The notes: a model not told the origin generated them from the letters alone. Counted from the stretch's first letter, positions 1 to 10,415 are shown. The stretch is DNA of 64,000 bases from Proteles cristata cristata (GCA_017311185.1 JAESUZ010003887.1:186001-250000), one strand, 5' to 3'. Numbers and translations are program-made.

Positions 1-711
1 TGAAATTAAATGCGTTTGTCATTTGTAATGCAATTAATACCACTTGGCACCGATAGGGACCAGGGGATGCCAGCAGCAGATAAGGAAGGCTGCACGGAAG
101 AGCCCTGCTTGCTCTGGGATTCCATGAGCCTAATCCTGTTATTATTGTTAATATGCGTAATTTAAAATATCAATCGTGCATATCAATAATGAGGATTTGG
201 TTTGTCTTTTCTAAATATACGGGTCACACATCTATAGCGTTCTGAAGTTGACAAAGCAGGCCTGACTGCTACAGTTTTACAGCTGAGACAACCAGCTCTC
301 AAAGCCAGTTTCCAGCCCTGTCTCCCAGAGCCAACAGGTGGTGGGGCAGTTAGTGTCCAAGGGCTTGCCTGAGCTCTGGGGTGGGGACCCTTTCAGGGCC
401 CTGTTCCAACAAGGATAACTGTGCGATCCTGCATGAGGAGTCATGTCCCATACCTGCCTACCTCCCCAGATCCCACGCCTACCTGTCCCATAAATACCAG
501 GTGACAGCCACCTCCCCACGGATGCACCTGGGGCTCTGCGACCCTCTGATCATGCCTCTCCCTATCTCTTCCTGGAATTTGGTTCCCCAGAGTCACAGGG
601 ACTCTTCACTCTGAGTGGGTAAGTCACTATAGAGTTGAAAAAAAAAACCTGAACCCTTGGAACCAAGGCATTTTTCAGTCTTTTGGGTAAATGGTAAGAA
701 CCCTAAGGGCA
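1..711. other. Single-copy DNA, no gene seen
   Basis: No repeat family or coding exon is recognised. The first 240 bases are AT-rich with scattered TAAT and CAATTAAT cores. The rest is more GC-rich. Short open frames on both strands show no domain. Confidence 0.5.
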
Positions 712-750
712 CTACTATGGACTGAATAAGTCTTCTAAAATCCATATACT

Positions 751-971
751 GGGGCGCCTGGGTGGCTCAGTCGGTTAAGCGTCTGACTTCGGTTCAGGTC
801 ATGATCTCACGGTTCATGGGTTCGAGCCCTGCGTCGGGCTGTGTGCTGACAGCTCAGAGATTGGAGCCTGTTTCAAATTCTGTGTGTCTCTCTTTCGGAC
901 CCTCCCTTGCTCACGCTGTCCCTCTGGCTCTCTCTCTCAGAAATAAATAAAACATTAAAAAAAACAAAAAT
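751..971 (+). mobile_element. SINEC_Fc-type CAN-SINE, full length
   Basis: A tRNA-derived SINE with head ggggcgcctgggtggctcag, a B-box-like ggttcgagccc and an AAATAAATAAAACATT tail. It is flanked by a 14-bp target-site duplication at 737-750 and 972-985, with one mismatch (aaaatccatatact and aaaatccatacact). It inserted into the MLT1 LTR. Confidence 0.96.
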
Positions 972-1109
972 AAAATCCATACACTGAAACCCTAACCCCA
1001 ATCCTCAGTGTGATGGCATTAGATGGTAAGACCCGCGGAGAGAATTAGGTTCAGATGTGGTCATGAGTGGGGTCCCATGGTAGGGTTAGTTAGTGCCCTT
1101 ATAAGAAGA

Positions 1110-1330
1110 GGGGTGCCTGGGTAGGTCAGAGAGTTAAGTGTCTGACTTTGGCTCAGGTTATGATTTCCTGGTTTGTGAGTCTGAGCCCCATGTCAGGCTC
1201 TGTACTGCTAGCTCAGAGCCTGGAGCCTGCTTCAGATTTTGTGTCTCCCTCTCTCTCTGGGCCTCCCCTGCTCATGCTCTGTCTCTCTCTCAAAAATAAA
1301 TAAACATTAACAAGATTGTTTTTTTTAAAT
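1110..1330 (+). mobile_element. SINEC-type CAN-SINE, diverged
   Basis: Head gggtgcctgggtaggtcag and tail aaaaataaataaacatta. It is more mutated than its neighbour at 751, including in the A-box region. Flanks ataagaagag and aaaagaagag form a short imperfect duplication inside the MLT1 LTR. Confidence 0.93.
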
Positions 1331-1542
1331 AAAAGAAGAGGAAGAGACTAGAGCTCTCTCTCTGTGCTGTGAGGACATGGCAAAAAGGCAGATGTCGGTA
1401 ATCCAGGAGGAGGGTGTTCACCAGAACCTGCCCATGCTGGCATCCTGATTTTGGACTCAGAGCCTTTCAGCACTGAGAATCATGCTTGCTGGTTAGGCCA
1501 CCTGGTCTATGGTATCTTGTCATTACAGCACAGACTGACAAA

Positions 1543-2585
1543 GGCAGTGATAATGCCTGCACGTTGAAAATTTTATTTCCCAGCAATTTGGGGGCAGGGC
1601 ATTAGGCACCTAACAAGCTCTGGGTAAATGGGTGATAAACCCTGTCTTGTCCTGGAAGAGGTAGCCTTCTAAATCTCACTGCTCACATGTCAGGTCTTCG
1701 ACACAACACCCAGAAAATTTCCTGCATTTCTAATCTCCTGTGTTCCCTGCAGGTAATTGCACAGAAAATCCATGCTGCAAGAGGAATTACAAGGAATTAT
1801 ACATCTCCTTTCACCTCACTAGACTTTCATTCTGACAGAGAAGCAGCCATGTTTTTAGGATGGGGGCTGGGGGCACAGACCATGAAATTGGGCTCTACGC
1901 TTTCCTTAACTCACTACAACACCAAGATGGTATCTTCCTAAGCTTTGCCCCAGCAGATGCTCAGAGCCTAGGGCTGCTGTGGCTGTCAGAGCTCTGTCCA
2001 TGCAGCCTCTGTGAGGTCTAGAGATGGGACATGTTCAGCTCAATGACATAAAGCTGGGTCAAGCTGACCTGGGATGTTGACCCCCTAGGGCTCTTAATGC
2101 TGCCTCACAGTTGAGAAACACCCACTCTTTCTTAGAATAATGGTCAGTATGGACTGGAAGGTTTGCAGAGGGCAGGACATCCCTTTGCAAAAGCAGGGGT
2201 AGAAACCGAGGTTATTTACACACGCTCAGAACATTTTGTGAGCCTCCAGTGGGAGGATGAGGTCTGATTGTGGGACCGATGTGCAAAACCAGGCCTCTGA
2301 GAAGTTGTAGCTGCACCGTCATCTTATCCTGGTTGGCATCTCTAGGAGGCCAGGTGTGATGGAAGGGAATCATGAGTCACAGATGTCCTGCCCTGCTCAT
2401 CCTGTCCCCTTCCTTACCTAAAGGGTCCCCAGACTGTTGGTCTGTTAGAGGGAGGATAAATGTAAACAAGGGGGTTGAGAGATGTCGGTGAGAAAAGTGA
2501 CAGTTTTGGGAACTTTCAGGAAGGCATATAGGAGAAATATGGGTATATAACAAAAATAGCAATCAATAATAACAATAATAACAAT
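1543..2585. other. Single-copy DNA, no gene seen
   Basis: No repeat or coding exon recognised. A splice-acceptor-like ttccctgcag ends near 1752, but no supported reading frame or donor goes with it. A short AAT-rich stretch (2555-2585) leads into the MIR. Confidence 0.45.
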
Positions 2586-2805
2586 AGCAGCTGTCCTCTG
2601 TGACAAGCACTGCCCATGAACTATCTTATTTGATCCAAATTGAAGCCTGTGAGGTTGATGTCATCACCCCCATTTTACAGAAGAAGATACTGACGTTCAG
2701 AGAGGTAGTCACTGACTCAAGGCCTCCTGACAAGTGGATGGCAAAACCAGGGTTCCAATACAGACCTCCATGTCCCCCCAAAGTCATAGCTTTTCCACTG
2801 TGGTA
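2586..2805 (-). mobile_element. MIR SINE relic
   Basis: The reverse-strand MIR core is clear: a cccattttacagaagaagat stretch, then ttcagagaggtagtcactg, then a cagggttccaatacagacct block. MIR elements are ancient tRNA-derived SINEs shared by mammals. Confidence 0.8.
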
Positions 2806-2817
2806 GAGTACAAACAA

Positions 2818-3015
2818 AGCATAGATTTTTATATCAGACAGTTCCTAATTTTTATATGCCAGCCATGTGACCTTGTGCAGGTGACTCTGTGCTTCTGTTC
2901 TGTCATCTGTAAAATGAGGATTATAAGAAGATTAAGTGAGATGAGGCTTAAAAAATACTGAGTGTAGTTCCTGGTTAATTTTATTGCACACGTAGGTGTG
3001 CAATAAATCCATGCT
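2818..3015 (+). mobile_element. MIR SINE relic
   Basis: Forward MIR core: agccatgtgaccttgtgcag, ctgtaaaatgaggattata, and a terminal gtgcaataaatcc. It lies tail-to-tail with the reverse MIR at 2586. Confidence 0.8.
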
Positions 3016-3036
3016 GCTGTTACTCTTGTTCCTAAA

Positions 3037-3263
3037 TTTCTTTAAGTTTATTTATTTATTATGAGAAAGAAAGAAAGAGATCAAGAGAGCACGTGTGTGA
3101 GTGGGGAAGGGACAGAGAGAGAGGGAACGAGAGAATCCCAAGCAGGCTCCACACTGACAGCACATAGCCCCATGTGGGGCTCAAACTCAGGAACCCATGA
3201 GATCATGACAGGAGCTGAGATCAAGAGTTGGACGCTTAATCGACTGAGCCACCCAGGCACCCC
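3037..3263 (-). mobile_element. SINEC_Fc-type CAN-SINE, full length
   Basis: Reverse complement of the felid SINE: T-rich tail at 3041-3060, gagccacccaggcacccc head at the right. Target-site duplication at 3021-3036 (tactcttgttcctaaa) and 3264-3279 (tactcttgtttctaaa), one mismatch in 16. Confidence 0.96.
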
Positions 3264-3650
3264 TACTCTTGTTTCTAAACCCTCATTATGAAACTTGACA
3301 TCTGTGGCTTTGGTCAACCATGTGGCAGGGATAGATCTCTCGTCCCCCTTGGACTTCCCCAGTCCTCCACTCTCAGCAAACAACACCCCTTCTATGGACT
3401 GAATTGTGTCTCCTCTAAATTTTTAACTTGAAGCCTGAACCCCCCCCAATGTGGCTGTATTTGGAGATAGAGTTAGTAGGAGGTAATTAAGAGTAAATGA
3501 GGTTCTAAGAGTAGGGCCCTAATCCAATGGGATTGGTGGCCTTGAAAGAAATGAAAGAAACACCAGACCTCTCTCTGCCACATGAGGACATTGTGAGCAG
3601 GTGGCTAAGTGCAAACCAGGAAGAGAACTCTTACTAGAAAGATCCTACTG

Positions 3651-4640
3651 AAAAGGGACCCTCTTGCACTGTTGGTGAGAATGCAAACTGGTGCAGCCCC
3701 TCTGGAAAACAGTGTGGGGTTTCCTCAAAAAGTTAACAACAGAACTCCCCTATGACCCAGCAATAGCACTGCTAGGAATTTATCCAAAGGATGCAGAAAT
3801 GATGATGCATAGGGGCACATGTACCCCAATGTTCATAGCAGCATTGTCAACAATAGCCAAAACATGGAAAGAGCCTAAGTGTCCATCAACTGACGAATGG
3901 ATCGAGAAGATGTGGTTTATCTATACCATGGAATACTACATGGCAATGAAAAAATGAAATCCTGCCATTTGCAACAACGTGGATGGAACTGGAGGGTATT
4001 ATGCTAAGTGAAATAAGTCAGTCAGAAAAAGACAGATATTTGACAGATTTCACTTTCACTCTGACAGAAAGACAGAGAATGACAGATTTCACTCATATGT
4101 GGAACTTGAGAAACTTAACAGAAGACCATGGGGGAAGGGAAGGGGAAAATATAGTTACAAACAGAGAGAGAGGGAGGCAAACCATAAGAGACTCTTAAAT
4201 ACAGAGAACGAACAGGGTTGACATGGGGTGAGGAGAGGGGAAAATGGGTGATGGGCACTGAGGAGGGCACTTGTTGGGATGGGCACTGGGTGTTGTATGT
4301 AAGTGACGCATCACAGGAATCTACCCCCCAAATCAAGAGCATGCTGTATATGCTGTATGTTAGCCAACTTGACAATACATTATATAAATATTTTAAAATT
4401 TTTAAATGTTTTATTTATTTCTGAGAGAGAGAGAGACAGCATGAACAGGGGAGGGGCAGAGAGAGAGGGAGACAGAATCTGAAGCAGGCTCCAGGCTCCA
4501 AGCTGTCAGCACAGAGCCTGATGCGGGGATCGAACCTGCGAACTGTGAGGTCATGACCTGAGTCAAAGTTGGACACTTAACCAACTGAGCCACCCAGGTG
4601 CCCCAACAATAAATTATATTTAAAAAAAGAAGAAGAAAGA
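3651..4640 (+). mobile_element. 5'-truncated carnivore L1 (ORF2 end and 3' UTR)
   Basis: The end of L1 ORF2 is legible at 3655-4130: tctggaaaacagtgtgggg, ccagcaatagcactgctagg, ttcatagcagcattgtcaac and ataccatggaatactacatg. The 3' UTR has gatgggcactgaggagggc and a terminal gacaata-attata-A-rich tail. It is heavily 5'-truncated, as most L1 copies are, and cannot encode a complete protein. A short internal duplication lies at about 4028-4102. It inserted in the MLT1 LTR, leaving imperfect copies of gatcctactg. A SINE occupies 4388-4604. Confidence 0.92.
4388..4604 (-). mobile_element. SINEC_Fc-type CAN-SINE in L1 3' end
   Basis: Reverse-oriented felid SINE: (GA)n at 4422-4435, gagccacccaggtgcccc head. 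It inserted in the L1 tail, whose sequence is repeated on both sides (acaatacattatata at about 4372 and acaataaattatat at about 4606). Confidence 0.95.
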
Positions 4641-5112
4641 AAGAAATATATCCTGCTGGACCTTGATCTGAGACTTCCTAGCCTCCAGGACTGTGAGAAA
4701 CAGATCCCTGCTGCTTAAACCATACAACGTGTGGTATTTTGTTATAGCAGCTCAAGTCGACCAGTACGGAGAAGAGCTACACAAGCCAGAGCCCTCAGTG
4801 TTTTTCTAGATGCTTCTAGATACGTCCGGTTCCACATTCATCCAATACTATATTTTATCAATTCTACTTCTAAGACATTTCTCAAATCTCATTTCCCTTG
4901 GTACCATGAGGCACCTTTATTATGGAATGTTTAAAGATCTAGAAGAATAGAAGGGAAAAAAAAAGTAACCAACGTACCCACTAGCAGCCACAACAATCAT
5001 CAGCAAATGATGACTGTTAATTCATCTATGACTTTACCCACTCTTCCACTCCAGATTGTTTTGAAACAAACCCAGACATCATATAGTTTCACCTAGATAT
5101 CAGTATATTTCT

Positions 5113-5323
5113 TTTTTAAAATATTTTATTTATTTTTGAGAGAGAGAGAGACAGCATGAGCAGGGGAGGGTCAGAGAGAGGGAGGGAGACACAGAATCCG
5201 AAACAGGCTCCAGGCTCTGAGCTGTCAGCACAGAGCCCAACGCGGGGCTCGAACCCACGAACCATGAGGTCATGACCTGAGCTGAAGTCAGACGCTTAAC
5301 CGATAGAGCCACCCAGGTGCCCC
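5113..5323 (-). mobile_element. SINEC_Fc-type CAN-SINE, young-looking
   Basis: Little-mutated reverse SINE with ggctcgaacccacgaacc (B-box complement) and cacccaggtgcccc head. The 19-bp target-site duplication tagatatcagtatatttct is perfect at 5094-5112 and 5324-5342, which suggests a fairly recent insertion. Confidence 0.97.
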
Positions 5324-5550
5324 TAGATATCAGTATATTTCTGTAAAAGATAAGGATTTCTTTTAAAAACTATCATTATCTTACCAGTATCACATCTAAT
5401 TTTTTCAATAATCTTTTAAAATATCCAGTCAGCATCTATATTTCCATAACTGAAAGGAGCAAAAAAAATTCTTAGAGATTGTTTGTTTGAATCGAGGTTC
5501 AAGTAAGATCCATACATTGTGATTGCCTGACATGTCTTTTAAGTGTCTCT

Positions 5551-5794
5551 TTTTTTATTTTTTAATTAAAAAAATTTTTAAAAAATCTTTGTTTTTGAGA
5601 GACAGAGAGACAGAGCACAAGCAGGGGGAGAGCAGAGAGAAGGAGACACAGAATCTGAAGCAGGCTCCAGGCTTTGAGCTGTCAGCAGAGCCTGACTGGG
5701 GCGGGGGTGGGGGTGCGGGAGCTCGAACTCAGACTGAGAGATCATAACCTGAGCTGAATTCAGATGCTTAAGCGACTAAGCCACCCAGGCACCC
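5551..5794 (-). mobile_element. SINEC-type CAN-SINE with G-rich insertion
   Basis: Reverse SINE, (GA)-rich body, gccacccaggcaccc head. A G-rich run at 5698-5719 replaces the usual acgcggggctcgaac block. Flanks: ttaagtgtct (5539-5548) and ttaagtctct (5797-5806). Confidence 0.92.
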
Positions 5795-5815
5795 TATTAA
5801 GTCTCTCTCTCTTTT

Positions 5816-6018
5816 TTTTAAAGTGTTTTTATTTTTGAGAGAGAGAGAGAAAGAGAGACAGAGTGAGCAGGGGAGAGACAGACAGAGGGGAACAGAGGAT
5901 CTGAATCAGGCTCCATGCTGACAGCAGAGAGCCCAACGCGGGTCTCAAACTCACGAACCGTGAGATCATGACCTGAGCCCGAGTCTGACACTTAACGGAC
6001 TGAGCCACTCAGGTGCCC
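5816..6018 (-). mobile_element. SINEC-type CAN-SINE next to the previous one
   Basis: Reverse SINE with ctcacgaaccgtgagatcat and gagccactcaggtgccc. Flanks ttaagtctct (5797-5806) and ttaagtcttt (6019-6028) show insertion at the same short target used by the SINE at 5551. Confidence 0.93.
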
Positions 6019-6049
6019 TTAAGTCTTTTGCTTTATATGTTCTCCTGCA

Positions 6050-6255
6050 TCTTTTTTTTTTTTTTTTAAATCTCCATCCAACTTTTAATTAGTAACTTGG
6101 GTCATTTGTTCTGGAGAGTTTCACACAGTCTGAATTTTGCTGATTATCTCCTGGTGTGATTGTGTATGTGTGTGCACATATGTGTGTATGTATGTGTATG
6201 GGCATGTGCGTGTAGTCTACGCGTGTGTTCCTGTGTGTGTGTGCGGATCTGCATG
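6050..6255. repeat. Poly-T and TG-rich simple repeat
   Basis: A T run at 6052-6067, then a diverged (TG)n stretch at about 6160-6246 (gtgtatgtgtgtgcacatat and similar). No function is inferred. Confidence 0.85.
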
Positions 6256-6559
6256 AGTATGTAGAGAAAGAGAATGTCCTTACATCTCCCCATTTCAGCT
6301 GCTCCCTCCTTTGCAGGGGTGAGGAATTAAATATATCTTTATATCCTTTGGTATCTAGGAAGGTTTATATTTTTATTCTCCTTGCTCTCCTTAAATAATG
6401 GGTCACTCTTAGGTTTCACTTAGAAAACACTTCAATTCCCACCCCCTACCACTTATTTTGCTGTTGCTTATGAGTTTATTGATTTATTGCCAAAATGCTT
6501 TTAGTTTCCCTTCATCTCCATGTATTTCCATTCTCCTAGCATCAGTCATTTGCTTTCCC

Positions 6560-7125
6560 CCTCTGAACAATTGCAGGGGTCTCCAGACAGATCTCCTTGT
6601 GCCTAGAAATTTCCTTGCAGGCCTGGCCTCCTCAATCGGTCAGCCAGACCCTCTCCAAACAGCCACATTATGACACTGGCCTGGACTTTTCTTTGGACGT
6701 GATGGCCTCTGAGACTCAGTGTGACCTGGCCCCTTTCTGCTGTGCTGATTCCTTCTAGAATGCTTCTCTTTTTCTGGCTCTGGCTTCTTGGTCCCTCCAG
6801 AAAACCCACCTCCCACATCAGTGCCTCCATGCCAGCTGTGGGCCTCCATCTGGAACATTTCTGTTTAGTGCTTGTGTGGCTGGCTGTTCTTTCTCCAGGT
6901 ACCCATCTGAGTGGCTCTTCCTCGGTGAAAATTGCCCAGGCCGCTCTCTGCTAATAGAACCCCCAACCCCCCACACTTCTGGGCCCTTCATGTTTCTGTA
7001 AACTTATGTAGCTTCTGCCTTTACCACCAGTTTGCAAATTCTACAGGGTCAGTAGTAAATTTCACTCACAATTTAGCTTCTAGCACAGTGGCTGGGGCAC
7101 AGGAAATGCTCAATAAAAATTTGAG
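6560..7125 (+). mobile_element. L2 LINE relic, 3' part
   Basis: Forward L2-like order: a clustered pyrimidine-rich ORF2 end (ctgctgtgctgattccttct, ccatctggaacatttctg), then agcttctagcacagtggctg and the 3' end gctcaataaaaatttgag. Very diverged and non-coding. Confidence 0.6.
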
Positions 7126-7354
7126 AACCCATTCACAGAAATGGCGTGCCCCGGGTTGGGGGAAGTAAGGTTGCATGCAAGGAAGAGAGAGGTGGAAAGG
7201 CAGGAATCTCAGCCCTTTGCAGTCTTTGGGGGGAGAACTGTTTCTGCCCTTGACTCTCCGGGGGTAGCAGAGAGGAGCTGGTCAAGAACAAGAGCCGTGG
7301 CAGCCAGGCCACAGTGGTGGCTTCTGATGTTTGTGATTATCTTAAGAGTCTCGA
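7126..7354. other. Single-copy DNA, no gene seen
   Basis: GC-moderate sequence. An open frame at 7141-7359 has no recognisable domain and sits in no exon-like context. Confidence 0.4.
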
Positions 7355-7700
7355 TGTGAGGTCCCCTAAAAGCTAACCCTGAGATGTATATTTGAGTGAA
7401 TGTAGTTTATTTAGAGGTCAAGGATGCTCCAGGAGAAAAGGGGGTAAGACAGAGGAAGGAATGCTAATAAGGGGGCTGTCATCAAGTTAGCTCCCCCAGC
7501 GGTGAGAGGGGCTTGGTCCGATGGGAGTGTTCTGGGACCCTGTCCTTGGAATCCCCCTGCCTGCTGGGGGAGGAGCTGGGGTATTTATCCACTGATGCTC
7601 CTTAGTCATGGGCTAACAGCTGCTCTCAGGTGGCATCTATTCTCAGAACTTTCTGGCCTAACAGCAGCTAGCAAAGTGAGATCCAGCAGGTAGAAAAGGC
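7355..7700 (-). mobile_element. Possible LTR-like interspersed repeat
   Basis: The string gtagtttatttagaggtcaa together with ggagctggggtatttatcca resembles the reverse strand of a mammalian medium-reiteration LTR I remember only in outline. Family not identified. Confidence 0.3.
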
Positions 7701-8539
7701 CCCCAGGTGAAGGATATGCTCTGGGGGTAAAGTCAGGGAACACGGACAGAGCACACACAGCACTCTGCACACCAGAGACACCTGTTACCCTGCCGAATCT
7801 GGCCCTGGGCTCTGCGAGAATTACCCAGACACCGCATCGTCCCCATCAGACAGACATCTTGAACAGAAGGCCAGACCGGCAGCCATGGGAAGGACTGAAA
7901 TATGAATCCCACTTCCAGTGGCAAAGAGGATCTGGTATGTGTGCTGGGAATCAGGTCAGGAGAATCCACCTGTCACTCCCACTTGTTCTGGGTGACACCC
8001 TGGGTGGGTTACGATCTCTGCTAAATGACAGGGGACATTGGGCAGATGATGATGACCATTTGGACAGGCTCCACCACTCAGAGCACTCTCTAAGCATCTC
8101 TGTTCTCACCTGGTCACTGCTCAGGGAGGTGGGTGGGAGGAACTGATTGCCCTAATATTACAGGAGGAAAGCATGTGAAAGGAGAGGTGTCCAGCCGCCG
8201 AGACGCGGGCCTGACCCTGACCCCGACCCCCCGGCTACTTTCTCAGGGATGAGCATTTGCGTGGGTGAAGCCCGAAGTTCTGCTGTCAGAAGGTAATGGG
8301 GACAGGGAGGGGTGCAAAGATCCCAGTGAGAATTCTGGGCAGCTTTTCCAAAGCGGTGGGACAGACGAGTTCTTAGGAACAGCCACAAGAGGGCAGAGGG
8401 ACTGCACACAGCTCCTCTCTGGTTTCCTTGGGGGCTGGGGGAAGGGGACCAAGGCTGAAAGTTTGCTTTAACATTCCTTGAGACTCAGGGTGGCTCCTGA
8501 AGGGTTGGCAGGGAGTAAAGGAGAAAATGCCAGAGGAAA
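7701..8539. other. Single-copy DNA with a CTCF-like motif
   Basis: No repeat or gene recognised. Local CpGs occur at 8193-8232. The stretch holds the CTCF-like site listed separately at 8383. Confidence 0.4.
8383..8396 (+). promoter_or_regulatory. CTCF-like core motif
   Basis: The 14-mer ccacaagagggcag fits the vertebrate CTCF core CCASYAGRKGGCRS at all but position 5 (A instead of Y). Sequence alone cannot show occupancy. It lies in single-copy DNA, not in a repeat. Confidence 0.4.
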
Positions 8540-8655
8540 GGAGAATATGGAAATTCTGCAAATTACTGTGTGACCATGGGCCAGTTTCTTGTCCTCTCTG
8601 AGCCTCGGGCTCCTCCGCTGTAAAATGGGGGTTTTGGGCTTAGAGCACAATATTA
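8540..8655 (+). mobile_element. MIR relic
   Basis: MIR core on the forward strand: attactgtgtgaccatgggc, then ctctgagcctcgggctcctc, then ctgtaaaatgggg. Confidence 0.75.
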
Positions 8656-8971
8656 CAATCTTCCACTTCTCTCACTGAAAGGAGGCACCTCGGGAGCTGA
8701 GGTCACGTGTGGCTCAGACTCTGGGTTCCGCGAGGCTGGAGGCTGGGGAGAGGGTCACAGATGGTCTAGAAGGACTGGACAGCAGTGGTCTAACTGATGG
8801 TTTCAGAGCGGGGTGGGGAGGGAACAAGAGAATGTTGGAAGATATGGAACAGAATGTCGGGGGCAAAGAATCAGACCCTTAGAGGTGTCTCCCTGGGCAT
8901 AATTCTCAGTTGAAAGTTCCAGCTAAGCCATCTTTTCTTTGTCCCTCTCCCCCTCATCAGCCTATTAATTG
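8656..8971. other. Single-copy DNA, nothing recognised
   Basis: Mixed-composition sequence with no repeat signature or credible exon. Confidence 0.4.
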
Positions 8972-9041
8972 AAAAAAAATGTTATGTTTATTTATTTTGG
9001 GGGGGAGAGAGACAGAGACAGAGCATGAGTGGGGAAGGGGC

Positions 9042-9072
<31 letters not shown>

Positions 9073-9206
9073 CACAGAATCTGAAGCAGGCTTCAGGCTC
9101 TGAGCTGTCAGCACACAGCCCGACGTGGGGCTTGAACTCATGAACCATGAGATCATGACCTGAGCCAAAGTCAGACACTTAATGCACTGAGCCACCCAGG
9201 CGCCCC
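8972..9206 (-). mobile_element. SINEC_Fc-type CAN-SINE with (GA)n expansion
   Basis: Reverse SINE. The body carries an uninterrupted GA run at about 9042-9067. The head gagccacccaggcgcccc ends at 9206. No clear target-site duplication was found. Confidence 0.94.
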
Positions 9207-9211
9207 CTGTT

Positions 9212-9375
9212 TATTTTCTTCATAGCTTCTATTGTTCATTTCTGTCTCTACCCCTCGAATGTATGCCCACAAGGGCAAGGACTCTGTTTTCTCAGTAATT
9301 CTGAGTCCTCAGTGTTTAGAACACTCCCGGGAATATAGTGGCTGCTCAGTAAATAACTGCTGAATGAATGTATCC
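9212..9375 (+). mobile_element. L2 LINE 3' end
   Basis: Forward L2 3' signature: acaagggcaaggactctgt, gtgtttagaacactcccgg, gctcagtaaataactgctga then atgaatg. Confidence 0.75.
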
Positions 9376-9384
9376 ATGAATGGT

Positions 9385-9515
9385 AATGTAGACACAGCCC
9401 TGGGCCTCTCCATCTCTGCCCCAAACATGCTGTGTGATTTTGGGGAAACCTCTTACCCTCTCTGGGGTATGCTTTCCTCACCCTTAAAATGAGATAGTTG
9501 GGTTCCATGATCAAG
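9385..9515 (+). mobile_element. MIR relic
   Basis: Forward MIR core: catgctgtgtgattttgggg, cctcttaccctctctggggt, cttaaaatgaga. Adjacent to the L2 end at 9212. Confidence 0.7.
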
Positions 9516-10415
9516 TGTCTTCGAGGCTCACAGACAGAAAGGCCTTCCCTCCCAGATCTCAAGTCCCAGGATTCAATCAACTCAATCACTCCCCCATCAT
9601 GGTTTACTTGCCCCTCAAGGACCAGCGGCAAGCTGATGGAGGAAGCCCTTGGCAGGCAAGCACTGATTCATTGGCTGAATATTCCTGGAGGAAATAGCAT
9701 TGCGTGAGGCTTGACTCTCAGTGCTGAGAGTGTGGTGCAGATGGAGACAGAGCATACGCTGGCCTTGCTCGGCTCTCACAGTTTTGTGGGCAAAGGTAAG
9801 AAATTCTGGGTCTTCTCCCTTCAGTCCTGAAGGTGAGAACAGCCACGTTCTAGAGGAAGAAAATTATCTAGTCTCAGAGTCATTAAAAAAGAAGACTTCT
9901 CATAATAGGAAGATGAGGCCTCTCTGTGGGAATAGTTCGTCCAGAGAAGGCCTGTGCACCAGCTCTAGGAAAAATGGTGGGCTGGGTGGACCAGAGTTTT
10001 AGCTCCCTCAGCACTCCTGATGTGCCTGTTGGGGCCTGGTCCCTGGGAAACCCAGCCCGGTCTGCCCGGGGTCTCTTAAGTTCTGCCCCAGCCTGGAAGA
10101 ATGTCTTACCCCACCTGCCCATATCATCAGAACATTCCTTCCCTTCCATGCCCTGCTTTGCGTCGTGAGATTAATCTGATAGAGAGAACCAAGTTCAAGG
10201 AACTTATGACTTACCTTCCCCAAATAAGAACTTGAATTTATTTGCCACAAAAGGCCCACAGAAGTAACCCTAATGGTAGAATTTGAGGCCACTGACAGGT
10301 CAGGTCTGGGGAGAAAAGGTGTAAAGTTTTGTCTCCTAGAATCAGTTGCTGGTGATGAGCCCAGCCTCTCCTGTCCTGGGGCCTGAGCACACGGGTGTCA
10401 AAGCTTCTCGAGAAC
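9516..10415. other. Single-copy DNA, no gene seen
   Basis: Open frames on both strands are short and lack domains. No named repeat is recognised. Confidence 0.4.

Larger units (their letters stand above)
712..1542 (+). mobile_element. MLT1-type ERVL-MaLR LTR, split by two SINEs
   Basis: An old solo LTR. The 5' part carries the MLT1 hallmarks tatggactgaa, aaccctaaccccaa and gtgatggcatta. The middle carries gtgcccttataagaagag. The 3' part has catgctggcatcctgat and a degraded tatggtatcttgt terminus. Two SINEs interrupt it, and the LTR reads on across both. MLT1 LTRs are non-coding relics. The exact subfamily is not settled. Confidence 0.75.
3389..4770 (+). mobile_element. MLT1-type LTR split by an L1
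   Basis: Left part 3389-3650 carries tatggactgaattgtgtctc, tgaagcctgaacccccc and atttggagat. Right part 4651-4770 carries cctccaggactgtgagaaac, taaaccatacaacgtgtgg and tattttgttatagcagctc. An L1 with its own SINE sits between. The two parts join in MLT1 consensus order, so they were one LTR. Confidence 0.8.
4771..6420. mobile_element. Old L1-like repeat body holding three SINEs
   Basis: Once the three SINEs are removed, the remaining sequence (about 5040-6170) matches a common mammalian repeat I remember from L1M-type 3' regions: ttgaaacaaacccagacatc, aaaatatccagtcagcatct, and gggtcatttgttctggagag followed by ttttgctgattat. Family and strand are not certain. 4771-5040 holds nothing I can name. 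Confidence 0.4.

Noticed and set aside
751..840. tRNA gene candidate from A- and B-box-like sequence
   Set aside because: It is the tRNA-derived head of a CAN-SINE. No cloverleaf gene is implied.
3691..3957. 88-codon plus-strand frame resembling a reverse-transcriptase C-terminus
   Set aside because: It is the ORF2 end of a 5'-truncated L1 (likewise 28767-29123 on minus). No start, no catalytic part.
4411..4593. Repeated peptide-like frames beginning MAxSVKRLTxxQVM in many SINEs
   Set aside because: They are the conserved SINE read in one frame, shared by copies on both strands, not a gene family.
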